This document shows positions 1-13,018 of a DNA stretch of 30,584 bases, one piece after another. The translations under genes were made by a program, and so were the position numbers. Numbering within the stretch: position 1 is the stretch's first letter; the number at the start of each line of letters is the position of its first letter. The stretch is from contig ADNK01002464.1 of NCBI GenBank assembly GCA_000320545.1, positions 1 through 30,584 of the forward strand. Direction: 5' to 3'. The stretch is from Bigelowiella natans CCMP2755 (taxonomy: Eukaryota > Cercozoa > Chlorarachniophyceae). The notes beneath the pieces were generated by a model. It was not told where the DNA came from. It ran no database searches and saw nothing but the letters and a program-made list of their open reading frames with translations.

Positions 1-68
1 AAGTCGTCTAGAAGAAGGAATTGAGCTGGTCTTCCAGCGATCGATCCGAGACGCAGGATTATCACCAC

Positions 69-135
<67 letters not shown>

Positions 136-547
136 ACCACCAAAATAGCAGCAGCTGGTAATTTCGCTTGTAGATTCGTCGTCGCCTCTACCATAAATTG
201 ACTCTCAATGATACATACCTTCATATGCATAAAAACACACACACACATCACACATCACACATTATATACCTATAACTATCAGCATGGGCGGTTCTTTTCC
301 ATGGGGCAATCCCTCGCAGCTTCCCTTTTCCTACCCGCCTCGATTCCAAAGCGCACAGGGAGGGAGAGGAGGAGGAGGAGGAGGAGGAGGAGGAGGAGGA
401 GGAGGGCGCCAACAACAACTGACCAACGGAGCAGGCTATAGTGTACGCTGCTTACTACTTCATAGATCTTCTCCTTTTCTGTACTAAATGAGACTAAAAT
501 AATGCCCATCTTCTCACAATAATCATAATCCCGTTTATTCCGCCCTA

Positions 548-596
<49 letters not shown>

Positions 597-760
597 CACG
601 CGCGAAGGGGGGGGGGAGGGAGGGAGGATGCAGTAAGAACAAAAATTGGGGGGGGGGAGTTCCTTTGACATGTTCATACGCCTCCTCTCCCATCTAGCGA
701 TGACTAAGAAAGCTGCATTGTCGTTCGTCCTCAGGTTGCTCCTCCTGGCGGGGCGTTGAT
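1..760. repeat. Microsatellite-dense left flank
   Basis: Holds (AT)n followed by (GT)n at about 75-132, (GGA)n at 366-405, (AT)n at 550-591 and G-runs at 607-656. No convincing exon is seen. Open frames here are made of the repeats themselves. Confidence 0.85.
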
Positions 761-769
761 TGAAATATC

Positions 770-962
770 TTCTCACATCTCCGCTCTCCATCCAGACAAG
801 AATCAGGCCGCCTCCCCCCCTCCCTCGACCCCGGGCAGCGAAGGCTCGCAGCTGGCGACCAATGCGACGCTGGAGACAACAGCAAATGCCAAAGATGCAG
901 GAAGCACCGACGACGCTTGCAAGGAGGCTCAGCGCAAAGAAAAAAAGCAGAGAAACTACCAT

Positions 963-999
<37 letters not shown>

Positions 1000-1128
1000 C
1001 GGCAGGAGGAGTAGGAGCTGGAGAGGGAGGGGTGTGTTGCTGCATGCTCGGTCTTCAATGCAACTCAACGGCTGCTAGAAAGGTGTGGGTGGCGTGTGGT
1101 GCTCCTCGTTGGTTTTGCTTCTTTTGGA

Positions 1129-1161
<33 letters not shown>

Positions 1162-1672
1162 GATTTTGAAAACGCACACAACTGCGAAGGCTGTTGATAC
1201 TTTTTCAGCGACACGGCCAATAAGCGCCGTGTTGTGGATCATTGCGCCAGTGTTTCCTTCTCCTCACAGCTCTGTTGCATAGCTTTCATGCCATCTTTTT
1301 GCTCAAATCCATGAAAAAAAATGTACCACCGTTCCACAGCAGCAGCACCGAGTTATTCTCTTCGCTGCAAGCTCGAACCCTCTCTATCTTTCTGTTGCAA
1401 ACTACTCGAAACAATGACAACAACATAAGGGCAGGGGTTGCAGCGTGAGAGTATTCAACGGTCGATCTTTTCTCGGTCGTCGTCATTGTCCATCGTCAAT
1501 CCACCCTCATTTTCTTCATCGTGTTCCGTGACCGCAGACAAATTGCAAGTGCTCGTGCAAGTGCGGTGTGCACTCGGGCGGAGGATCATCCCCGAAGAAT
1601 GGCCAAGATGGATTGCCGCCTCGTCCGCGATTTCCTCGCAGCGAAACCAACGGCACGTCCAAGGCCGGGTGA
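770..1672 (+). CDS. Weak gene candidate, Ala-run and Cys-rich exons
   Basis: Low-confidence plus-strand gene end. A possible exon follows the acceptor at 797-798 (ccatccag), with an open frame rich in Ala, Thr, Ser and Lys (GSEGSQLATNATLETTANAK) running into an Ala run encoded by the GCA repeat at 963-998 and a CCC cluster. A second possible exon follows the acceptor ending at 1537 and reads TNCKCSCKCGVHSGGGSSPK, ending at the TGA at 1670-1672. Between them a short open piece after the acceptor ending at 1208 (DTANKRRVVDHCA) is also possible. I could not join these pieces in phase, and no domain is recognised. The palindrome-rich spacer that follows (1780-2230) resembles those after other genes here, which is weak support for a gene ending near 1.7 kb. 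Confidence 0.25.
963..1160. repeat. (GCA)n at 963-998 and (GTC)n at 1131-1160
   Basis: Two trinucleotide tracts. The first could encode poly-Ala or poly-Gln depending on frame. The second lies in a stretch with no assigned exon. Confidence 0.85.
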
Positions 1673-2547
1673 ATTTGCAGCAGCTCGGCCCGAGAAAAAG
1701 AAGGGCACGCGCGAAAGGCTCAACACCTCCTGTTTGCCGCCGTAGCCATTCTGCTGACTTCCTCGACTGATTGGGAGAAGCCGTCGCAATGCATGATCAT
1801 GTGCACTGTTTGCAGCGCATCTCGTCGCGTAACACAGTCGTGAAGGCTTTGAATGTAGCGGAAGCTGATCGAGGTTAAACGAGCATGGATTCAATCTCGT
1901 TGACCAGCTACTTGGCATGTCCAACAAAACGTAACGCTGACTGCTGGCTTGATGCGAATCTAGGCTCGGTTAGTGCGATGGCCAGCGTGCACTGGGTTGC
2001 ATGTTCACAACAATGAGCAGGAAGCAGGCCATAGCTACCACAGTGTGCTACATGTAGGCGCAAGAGCTGCTAGAAAAGCAATCGTGCTACGCATGCACAG
2101 CAAGTCTATGGAACTTGTGAACGCTGTTTTTCATGCCTCGATGAAGACGCAACAAATTCTACAAGGCTGGCATGTGCATGCTGACACAAGCCGCGCTCAG
2201 CACATGGTCATTGCTCACGACGTACAATGACTGTTCGTTACGTTCACGTGATTGATTAGTGCCCTGACAATCGTGAGGCGCGCTACAAACTCGATTTGAG
2301 ATTGCTGCGGCTACTATCGTTCGTCGTCACGCCCTCGCCTTTTGTCCTGGCTTTCTCCCTCCTCCTGAGCGTGGCTCTTTTTTCTTCTGACGATGAGGAC
2401 AAAGGGGAGTCTCGGTACAGCTGATCTTCACTCGTGCATTGCCCTACAGCGAGCAATGCAAACATGGTCGCCATCATTGGATCTCTCTCTTTCATTTCTG
2501 ATTTGAATGCAGAATACACATTCACACAAATGATCAAATGCACACAT

Positions 2548-2590
<43 letters not shown>

Positions 2591-2736
2591 TAGCAGGCAT
2601 CTGCATTGCGAGTGGTTACGTTGCTAGACCAGAAATAATGGGAAGGAAAAGGTACCGTATTTCTGGAATTCTTTCCTTTGATATTCGTTTACAAATTGTG
2701 TAGGCGCATCATCACGAGGCACAGAAGACATCGTCA
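1673..2736. other. Spacer: palindrome-rich 1780-2230, then (GA)n
   Basis: No gene recognised. Bases 1780-2230 contain many TGCATG, GCATGC and TGTGCA-type words. A (GA)n tract lies at 2551-2590, just beyond the 3' end of the minus-strand Nudix gene. Confidence 0.6.
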
Positions 2737-2944
2737 TCAGCACCGCTTCCTGACGATAGTTAATGATCGGCCTTTGGGATTATTATCGGTTTGATGCGTG
2801 CTTTGGGGCCAGCAAAGAGCAGTGTCAACGTCGAATAAGAACAAATTTTGGGTTTCTAATTGATCGAGAAACGGCGTCGTGTTCTGTTTAGATTTGAATC
2901 ATGCTCCTATTCCTACTAATTGCTTACTGCTTGGCCGGTCACGC

Positions 2945-2980
<36 letters not shown>

Positions 2981-3099
2981 ACATGTAGAGGGATCCATTG
3001 CAGACGTCGCATTTCGCTCCCGACAGAACGCCGCGACTGGGGACTCAGCCTCCAGTATGCACCTGATAATAACACGTGAGCGGCGTGTGCGAGTAACTG

Positions 3100-3180
<81 letters not shown>

Positions 3181-3290
3181 GGGCACCCGTTGATAGTAGC
3201 TGTTGCTCCTTCTCCAGCTTTTGGTCGATCTCCTCGTTATATTTCGACACGTTTATCTCCTAATGATTACGCACACAAATTTATACAATT

Positions 3291-3341
<51 letters not shown>

Positions 3342-4515
3342 TATGTGTCGTGTATGTGGGCGTTGTATGGGGACATACTACCTTTATCCAGGGGTTTTGA
3401 CTCTGAAATGCCAAGAAATTGTGAATCCTGTGCTTCATTCCCCTCACCCGCTGACAACACATGCAACAGTAATTCGATCATCATCTTTTCATTCCTCACT
3501 CCAAGCTAGTAGCTACCCAACACAACCTTAGTGGTGAAAGCGAAGAAGTCGATTAGCTTCACATTCTCACGGTCAGGCAGGCAGCGCCCCTCGCCCAGCA
3601 CCTCCTCTTCAAACTCGCGCACTGCACACTCCCGGAGGGCTGTCCACCATTCATATCAGTTATCTTCTTTGATTACGGCGGCTATCTCGCTCATTCAGTC
3701 ATTAGCACTGGTCATTATTTTCTGATGTTGTTACTTTCTCCTCTGTCTTGCTTCCCTCCCGGCAGCACGAACTCTCCAGGATAATTCATTATCTTTACTT
3801 TGTCAGGAGAGCTACGAGGCCAGTTAACGACTACATTATATGTATACATATACATTTGAATGAGGCGGTGCGACCGGTCGATTAAAATACATGTACATAT
3901 ATTATATTATATATATTTATATATATATATTATGTATATATGTATATACATAAGAATAATTCAGTTAATCGGGAATCGTTTCGATATGTTCCGTTTCACC
4001 ATCACCATCACTACCATCATTATCATCAACAATATTACTACAAGTAGTGTCAAGACCTGGCCGTTGTCCCATGAGCACGTCCCAAGAAGCATTTACCTGA
4101 AATATACAGGAGAGAAAGGTAGCAAATGCTGCTGCTTCACAGACGGTGCTTTAGCTGCTGTTGCTGATGCTGCAGCTTCTTGTTTTTGGTTCTAATTTAA
4201 GAATACGATGCGTAAACACAGCGGTACCTCCAACTTATTCTGTCCGTGGTCGAGGAAGAACGCTCGCCGCAACCTGCGCGTTGTCACATCAACAATCTCC
4301 TCGTCAGATTCCTAACCCACCCCCCACCCACCTCAAACGCCTGCAAAGTATACCTTTCCGCAAGCGGAAGTTGGTCAACCTTGATCTGGATCGTTGAATT
4401 GCTCCCAGCGTTTCTGCTATCGTTCCTCCTCCGGAGGCACATCACGGTTGCAGCCATCGTGATGGTTTCGCTGCTCTTGACGACATTTGCGGCCAAAGTA
4501 GCCGCCGCCATATCA
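2737..4515 (-). CDS. Nudix hydrolase, seven exons
   Basis: Predicted Nudix hydrolase, cleaving a nucleoside-diphosphate-linked substrate that cannot be named from sequence. Exons (minus): 4515-4354, 3811-3735, 3639-3527, 3402-3382, 3259-3187, 3062-2983, 2883-2737 (TGA 2739-2737). All splice phases agree. Starting at the ATG at 4511-4509, the product is about 222 aa. The Nudix box is built across an intron: FVLPGGKQDRGE (exon 2, residues about 67-78), then T plus LRECAVREFEEEVLG (exon 3). This gives GG-x5-E-x7-RE-F-E-EE as the family requires, but Leu sits where the consensus has Gly after EE. The N-terminus (AATVMCLRRR) resembles a Nudix beta strand. An acceptor-like site at 4516-4517 leaves open an upstream exon. 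Downstream parts (FFAFTTK, LQWIPLH) fit the rest of a Nudix fold. Introns hold GA, GT and ATC repeats. The gene is head-to-head with the large plus-strand gene starting at 5066. Confidence 0.85.
2945..3338. repeat. Intronic microsatellites of the Nudix gene
   Basis: (ATC)n at 2945-2980, (GT)n at 3103-3136 directly followed by (GA)n at 3141-3177, and (GA)n at 3295-3338. All lie in introns. In the transcribed direction the GA tracts read as CT. Confidence 0.9.
4354..4515 (-). other. Start region of the Nudix gene (first recognised exon)
   Basis: The start codon is set here at 4511-4509 because it is the first ATG after an AG at 4517-4516 and the frame then joins exon 2 in phase 2. An exon further upstream joining at 4515 would need to supply two bases. 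None was found with confidence in the 550 bases before the divergent lectin-like gene. Confidence 0.5.
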
Positions 4516-5065
4516 CTAATGATGATAGTAAACCCCACAAGATTAGGATTATCCCAGAAAGGAGATGGTAGAGTGAGAGAGGGAGGGAAAGAGGGAGGGG
4601 GAGGGCATGTACGATGAGCTCGGATGTCTGCCTCTCCGGCCGAGCGGTTCGGGGAAGCGCGGCAATTACCGATGATACGAGGCGATTCGGCACCTGCGAC
4701 ATCACTCTGGGGCCAGAATAACAGATGGTTGACAATAAAAACGAAAATGTCACGAGAATAGACATAAAATCGTGTGTGCGACAAGAAATATTTGTTGTCG
4801 CAACAAAAAATGAGCTGTAATATAATAACGCTAGGGTAACGTGCTGCTTTCCATCATTAATCAGACGGCCATTCAGTTGGCAACGGCCGTCGTCGCTTCC
4901 GCTTGCCGCACTTCACCTCCATCCAGGCCCGCCAGTCCTAATGCATCTGAGCTGAAAAGATTCCGCACTCATGGTGGGCCAGCAAACGAACAAGAGAAAC
5001 CGCGTTTCGCTCCTCGATTTCGAAGATATTTAGATGCATTTTTGGTCTGTTGTCAGTTAGTTGGA
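4516..5065. promoter_or_regulatory. Divergent 5' intergenic region between Nudix and lectin-like genes
   Basis: About 550 bases between two divergently transcribed genes, so both promoters are expected here. No clear core element can be named. The frame upstream of the ATG at 5066 stays open back to 4841 but contains no ATG. Confidence 0.4.
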
Positions 5066-5953
5066 ATGGCCTCCTCGATTTCATGCTGGTGGGTATTGGC
5101 CGGGATGCTGCTACTGCAGAACAGAGCCCTTGCGGTTACGACTCCAGACTACATAAAATCAGGTTCACTAATACCTAACAGCAATGCATGCATGGCTTTG
5201 TTGCGGGAGCTAAATGAGTAAGTGTTGCTGAACACAGGGAGCAAAGCCTATACTTTAGTCGGAGGCGAGGAAGCAATAACATACAAGCAAATCAGATACG
5301 GGTGATTTTAAAGACCATGCGATAAAAACATCGTAGCACCATAGCCTCTGATGTTCGCTATCTAATCTCATTATCAATGCAGACCGAACTGCATGCAATA
5401 CGTCCTGGAGTTCAAGCTTATGCCTACAGGTTAGAAGAGTTGCTTTTCTGCAGAAACAAGTCTAGTGATATCTATGACCCGCCACCCCAATTCCAACGCT
5501 CATGTTTTTAGGAACACACTCGAGTTGGCGTGGAATAATTCACATCACAAACAACCAAAACAGTGGTCACTACCCGCAAGTCCTGTAAGTTGCAACTACT
5601 TACTTTAGTAATTTATCACTTCTTGGAATTCTCGGAATTATCATCCATCTTTGTTATTTACCTTGAAGTATTCTTTTTGGTATCCCTTTTTGCAATAGTA
5701 TGTACCCAAACAGTCGACGATTTCGCGTTTGCCAGACAGATGCGGCAAAATCGCACCAATGCTACACCTACCCCAGTAAGTCGTTTTTTGATCGGTTCAT
5801 GGAGAACAACCTCAACACTACTTTCCTCCTCATGAATTCTGTATCTTACAAAAGGCAATCTTCCTCAAAACCAGTGGTCGAGAATCAAGATTCGGGCTGA
5901 TTACAATAGGGTCACGTTTCCCTTGGAAGCTGTTCTTCCTTTTTTGGCAAGCT

Positions 5954-6011
<58 letters not shown>

Positions 6012-7855
6012 TGCCCTACCACTTTCTTACATTACTTTACAATACTATGCAGCTCCGAACATATGTCAACGATGGTTTGGTCAACACAATGACTATCAAT
6101 AACTTTTGGCCGAATTCAGCTGGGGCATAGTACGTTCAATATTTCACGAATAGATATAATATAAGCAAAGAAGAAGGAGAAGAATAAGAAGAAATCATCA
6201 TTGCCGCTCTCTAATTCTACATTACCAAGTCGCTATGTCGCGTGTTGATCCGATACGTGAAGCATGTTGTGGGGGAGAGACCCATCATACATCGTTGTTT
6301 GAATTATGAAGTTCGTCATCGTAACTTTTCCCAGCTTCTATACTGGTAGTCCGTGGTATGGGCAGGCAACGGCGAAGGTAAATAGAATACCGAGCGCGCA
6401 CACGGGTTCCGACCGTCTCACTTTGTATCAACGATGGATACACAGCGAGCCCCCGCTGCTGTGCCACGTATTTTTCTTTCTATTCAAAAATCATTTTTTC
6501 CGTGCAAAATCAGCTTCAAGATGCGGTCTATACCTGCATGGATAAGCCTGAATTGCTGTCCGGAACGCGGCGAACATGCCCAGGAGGTGATTTCTAATGC
6601 CAGAGCTGGATGATGCAGACAAATCTGTAGTAGGGCAGTCTCTTCTTAGTGTACGATGTATCTATTTTGCCTGCAGCAGTACTGATCACATCTATCCTTC
6701 ATATGACAAACGTGATGACTGGTATCTCTTTCAATATATTTTACAGGAACCTACAAATGTAGCAACCATAATGCTGCTCAAACTCGCTGTGAACAATATG
6801 TAAGGAAAGAAAACCAACACCATGCTTGTTCCTTCCACCTCTACCCCCCCCCCTCCCTTACCCTCTCTTTTTCCTCGTCCTGACCATCTGTAAGAAAGCG
6901 ATTATTTCTAGCTGTTAGCCGATGTCTGCGAATAATTTTTTTTTAAAAAATGAGCTGGACATAACCAACCGATTATATGTATAGGGAGAGACGCTATGCA
7001 CCCTTGGAGAGATGTGGCAACGACAAGTGATGACCACCACACGATGACAACAACAAAAATAAAAATAAAAAACAAATTGAATAAGAAGAGTGGAAAGATT
7101 ACAAGCCAGAGAAAGGAGAGACCATGATTGATGATGAAATCACAGCTCACAGCGATTGTACATGAAATCACTGGGCTTTTGCAGTTATTTTGATTTACTG
7201 CACTACGTGACAGCAGAGTTGTGATAACATGATATCTCTGCTCAGACATATGTTTTCCAAGAAATAAATAAGATGATCAGTATTGTTTTCTCCTCAGTTT
7301 TGCGCTTGTATGTTCGTCGCCGATGCCAGTACCTCCTAGTAATAATGCCTCCTCCTCCTCCTCCTCCTCCTCCTCCTCATCGTTGTTTCCTTTTTGCACC
7401 ATCCATCAAAATACGGGAGAGTCAGTAAGAAAGATGATGTGCCCCCATTTGTTCTTTCCCCGGTTTGTTCTTATACCTTTGTTATATGTATACGAGTCAG
7501 TGAGAGCTTTTAAGTGACGTTACAGACGACGTGTCCTAAGTTTTTCATCACACTCAGTGATTCACTCATTTCTGCCCATTGCCGTCGTTTTTCCAGTTAT
7601 TACATGTTCATTGGACATAGCGGTTGCGCTGGCACTGGAAATAACCACAAGCTGAGCCATTGGTTTGGCCTTGTTTTAAGTAGAAGATAAATATTTGAGA
7701 CCTTGTGAGTATAGGAGAGATCATCTGGAGCTTCTAAACATTGCACGCAAAGCTAATATTACACCAACAATACAGCGGCCGGACAAGCAACAGTGACGCT
7801 TACTGCTGCAAATACTGCACCCCCACAGGACGGTATCTGATATTATATATGTGGA

Positions 7856-7898
<43 letters not shown>

Positions 7899-8710
7899 TA
7901 TTCATATTCACACGTGCTAGAGAGAACTCCTCCACCCCCCGTGGTGTGGACTTAGGATGCAGTATCTTGTTGATTCCAAAACACAGCCAGTACTCTTAAC
8001 CTATTCCACACTATCATGCAGATATGACGTGAGAAACTCCGGAGGCAACGAAGGGTAAGAGAACATAATTGACTTGTAGCCGTAGTACACATCTCGCACA
8101 GTTCTTCGTCCTTTCTCCTTCGACGAACGACGCTGAATGCTTGGCGGCACTCGCGGTGCTTCTGTGAGAAAACAGCTTTGGTTGCAATGGTGTTGTTTGT
8201 CTGCGTCGTCGGAATGTAGGTGGTGGAAATGGATCAACACCTACAACGACTACTCAGCCAAAGGTAAAAGGAACAGAAAATGACATCGATGAGAGGAAAA
8301 ATGAAGAGGCATCAGGGAAGAGAAAATGATACATTTTAGCCGCGGGGACAGCTCGGTTATAATCATCCATATTCTCACGTCCGTGGAACAAGCTCCAACG
8401 ATTTTGATTCTGTAGCTTCACTCTGTGTATGGTGTGTACTATGATCCTCTGTGGTGATATATTATAATACACGATTGTAGCCCGCCATGGCCAAAAACGC
8501 GGCACAGCCACGCTAAAGACCATTACAGGAGGAATTAATGGGTAATGGCGATGATAAAAATGACGGCGTGAGATTGCGAGGAGATGATGATGACGATTGT
8601 TCCTGATGACCTAGTCAAAATGCTTATTATGTCACTGCAACAACCTCCCCTTCCCCCCCCCCTTCCCCTCCTCCCCCTCCTTCTCCCATCACCACCACCA
8701 CCACCACCAT

Positions 8711-8746
<36 letters not shown>

Positions 8747-9004
8747 GACGACGTCTCATGTAAGCAACCATTCCTCTTTACCACAGCTGGGCGCTGAAAC
8801 TAGATGGGTTGGGCGGTTCTAGTGGCTCGGTAAGTGGTGGTAGTTGTAGGATAATAGTAATAGTAGCAGTGGTGGTGGGTGGTGGTGGTAGGAGAAGCAG
8901 TATTGCAAGAAATTGAGGAAGTTTCTTGATGCTACTGAGTCCTACCCTTCAATGCTCCCTGCGCGAAAAATGCTGGGACATGATGTCAAAAATACAAATA
9001 CATG

Positions 9005-9052
<48 letters not shown>

Positions 9053-9336
9053 CGCATATATGATTATCACGATGGGCATTCGTCACAACGATGATGGTAA
9101 CAGCGACGACTTTTTATAAATGGCCCATGATATCACGAAGGCCTCCTCTCATATTTGCAACGTGTGTGTGTGTGTGTGTGTGTGTGTTTCAGCGAGGTTG
9201 GGTGGACGTCTACGGGATAAATACTCGTGAAGAAGTGACGGTAAGCAAGAACTCACAGCTCCTTGACAACGACTTTAACACTGGCTCGTTAAACGCCTTC
9301 AGTGTGCTTCACCATTAAACGTGAAAATTACTCTGC

Positions 9337-9376
<40 letters not shown>

Positions 9377-9454
9377 TCTCCCCCTCCTATCGTAGGTCTG
9401 CGCTTGGACCAAGACGTATCATATCGGATGTAGGATGAGAATATACACGCAAAA

Positions 9455-9487
<33 letters not shown>

Positions 9488-9555
9488 CACACGCACCGCA
9501 CAGACACTTGCACGTGCGCGAGACAGAGAAAACGTGAGAAAAAAGGAGGAGGTAG

Positions 9556-9604
<49 letters not shown>

Positions 9605-10259
9605 TCATGTGCTACCACCACAACTACTAATACTATCATACGATAATATCTTTCAGACTACGGGGGCGTGTGGCAACTAATGAGCAAGTACAAGATGGCC
9701 ATGATGCCTGCTCGTTATAATACGGACTATGATAATAACGACAAATTTAAAACATTAACGTTGAGGGAAGACGCAGGCCCTGCTTCTTCTTTCGATGAAA
9801 AGTGAGGTTGGATACATCTTCCTGATTATGATTCAATCTGCTCCTTTCTACAGATACAGCCAGTGGATCTTAGGAACAACGGGATGGAACACTGCGCAAG
9901 TACATAAATAATAGCACTTAACTGGAGTACACGTCTTTTTTCCTTTGTCATAAGAGAAAGAACAGCGAATAACGAATCCTATCAATGCAAAATACAGAAA
10001 CAAAATGAGTCCTTAACCCGCTTTGTAATGTAAATCTCATCATGCGTGCGTGTTTGCGTGCGTTCTCTGACCTCGTTTGAATTCTTGATTTAGATGTGCT
10101 TCATTGTGGCGCGGGAGTCCAAGGGGTGGCAATATGGCAGCTGTGTTTCTGTACAATATCCAAACAAATGGTGAGGAGAGAAAGCGTTATGATGAACGAT
10201 CACAATTATTGCCTTATATATTGTCACAGAATAACAATAATAATAACAATAATAATAAC

Positions 10260-10293
<34 letters not shown>

Positions 10294-11278
10294 TAACAAA
10301 TAACCACTATGGTACAGGAATCATCTCTGTGGCAGCTACTCGACTTCTGATGGGGTATCATTGAGAAACATGCAACACTGAGAATGAATGCGCGGAATTT
10401 CAATCTCGGCATCTCAAAATTCCAACGCCAAAATAGCATGTGTGTATGGGGATATATGTTCTTCAGTAGAGTAGCAAGAGTGCCGTCTAGACGTCGAGTG
10501 AGAGTTGTAGATATTTCAGCGCGCTCATCCTCTCACTCACCTCCATCCAAACAGTCCACGAAGATGTACATCAACGGGAGGCATATGAACACCGTCACCG
10601 ACAACAGGTGCGGGACCCTGAAAATCAGCCCCATTCAAAATTATTTGTTATTTATCGCCCGCACATCAACTTGGAGATTTTGCACGGCCATCTGCTCCCA
10701 TCCCCCGAGCCGCACACCGGAAGACGAATATTGACACATAAATGTGAATGATCAACAGGGGGTATCCGATGTACAGCGACAATGCCCGATTCTCTTTCGG
10801 TGAGACGAAAGCATTCTAATCGCAGTGAATTTGTTTCCGTGTTCTTCATGCTGCTGGGTGACAACAGCTCACTTTGCTTCCCATATTCGCAGGCCAGCGC
10901 GAGTGCTGCAACCACGGTAAGGCCGAGCTCTTGGAGAAAGGAAAAACCAAATGAATGAACAGTTGGAATTGCTTGTGTGCTTGTCAATGCTTCTGATATA
11001 TCGATATGCTAATTACTGTTTACGCGTAATATTGAGCAGCGACGTTTCACGTGTGAATATATGTAATATCAACTTTGCTGTTGCGCGGACATACGCTTCT
11101 GAATTCTTCACCTGACGATGCTCTCTTACACAGGGAACATGAACGCATGGATTAGTGAATCAGCGGTATGGAGTAGGGCTTTGAGTGGCAGTGAGGTACT
11201 TAAATGATGATGACGGAGGAATGGTGGCTGAATTGTGTCAAATCTTTCTTTGTTGTAGCGTACATACATGTATCAATA

Positions 11279-11335
<57 letters not shown>

Positions 11336-12969
11336 TTCTTTATGAAAAGTATCATATCAATATATATCGCTACACCTATGTGTGTGTGTGTGTGTGTGGT
11401 GCGAAATTGTGACAAAATAAGAGTACAACTTCCTTCCACCATCATTACCATCATCATCATCACTACCATCACCATCCGTTCAGATCTCCCAGTACTACGA
11501 GGCCTTCGATTGTCCCACTCCTTCCCCAACGAACGTGCCAACAAGGTAGCAATGTAGGCCATCTTTGTGAGCGCTTTATCAAGATAAGACTACTACAACC
11601 CCTGCAAATCAGTGATAGTTTGCCATTTCGTTCTGTACATATATGAAGATATCCGAGTGGTTATCCTACACCGCTACCTACAAAGTACCCAACGAAGTTT
11701 CCTACGCATGTCCCAACGAAGTTCCCCACCCCTGTGCCTACCAAATTTCCAACGCCCATTCCGACTGGATATCCGACCAAATACCCGACGCCCTTCCCAA
11801 CTTGCCAGCCTACCAAGTAACGCTCAATCCGTTGTTTTTTTTGTATTTGATTAAAGCTGCCACGTAGGCTAGATCACCATGCATGAGAGTTTTCTGAAGA
11901 AATGCCCCCATTCCCTTGCTCGCGAAGAGACGGGTGTCTCTGCTGCTGCTGCTGCTGCTGATCGGCTGATACATGAATGTCGAATAATTCACAGATTTCC
12001 AACTCCAATCCCCACCAAGTACCCGACTCCCCAACCGTCCAAGTTCCCTACTCCGATTCCTACAAAGTTCCCTACAAATGTTCCTTCAAAGTTCCCTACG
12101 CCTGCGCCTACACCATTGCCAACGCGCTACCCCAGTAAATATCCAACGAAGGCCCCCACGCGCATTCCCACAAAGTAAGGAATGAGAGTGGGCGAGGACA
12201 TCATAGACAGCCTTCGTTTTCAAACACGACTAAATGATTCGTTTGGTATTAGAAGTTCATTATTTTTCCCACGTACTGATCTCCTCCTCCCCCTCCTCCT
12301 CCCCCCCCCTAACTCCTTGTCGTTGTCTTCGTCTTTGATTCAACAGGTACCCATCCTCGCAGCCTTCGCGGTACCCCTCTCCATATCCGTCTCCATACCC
12401 AACCCACCGTCCACAAACATCTTATCCGGTAGCGACGCCCGCCATGAAGATAAAGGGGAACCTCATCATCAACGGGGACTTCGAATTCAATGATATGACC
12501 GGTGTGACGAACCAGTGGGGCTACAAGACGCCGACAGGATGGGTGGCGTCCGGCGGCGGCTCGATCATATATGTGATGCCGAATAGCAAGTATCCGGGAC
12601 AACAGCAATCCTCGCTCTCTGGGAAGCAGGCGGCTGTTATAGAAGGAGCGCAGAAAACTCTCTGCCAGAACGTAGCTACGCAGCGCGGTGCGCGGTATAA
12701 CATCAGTTTCATGTCACGGCGTCAGCAACAAGCCTCGGGAGAGAAACTAGGTGTTAAGATTGATGGCGGGTGGCTTATCCCGTCGATGAGCCCGAATCGC
12801 GACTTTTGGACGTCTGTTTCAAAAACTTTCTCTGCGCAATCACCGTCAACGGAGGTGTGCTTCGTCAATACGGCAGCATCCGGTGCGACAGCGAGCGTCC
12901 ATATTGACCGGGTGGCGCTTGTGAAGCTCCAAAGCGGTGAGAGAAGTTAGTTATAGAAATGCCCCTCCT

Positions 12970-13018
<49 letters not shown>

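Noticed and set aside
789-803. HPDKN string, the hallmark of DnaJ J-domains
   Set aside because: No helix II before it and no J-domain helices after it; the following sequence is Ser/Pro/Thr-rich and the motif spans a likely splice acceptor at 797-798.
279-1068. Long open frames of poly-Cys, poly-Leu, poly-Gly or poly-Arg on both strands
   Set aside because: They are translations of GGA, GCA and AT repeats and have no domain content.
2945-2980. Tandem ATC array as CRISPR-like or structured repeat
   Set aside because: Simple microsatellite with no spacers; the genome is eukaryotic.
3382-3402. Reading this small Nudix exon in the QSKPLDK frame with the previous exon ending at 3571
   Set aside because: It leaves the next exon out of phase. 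Extending the previous exon to 3527 and reading SQNPWIK gives full phase agreement to the stop.
4841-5065. Upstream in-frame extension of the lectin-like gene (open from a GTG)
   Set aside because: No ATG in the extension, and the ATG at 5066 starts a clean signal peptide.
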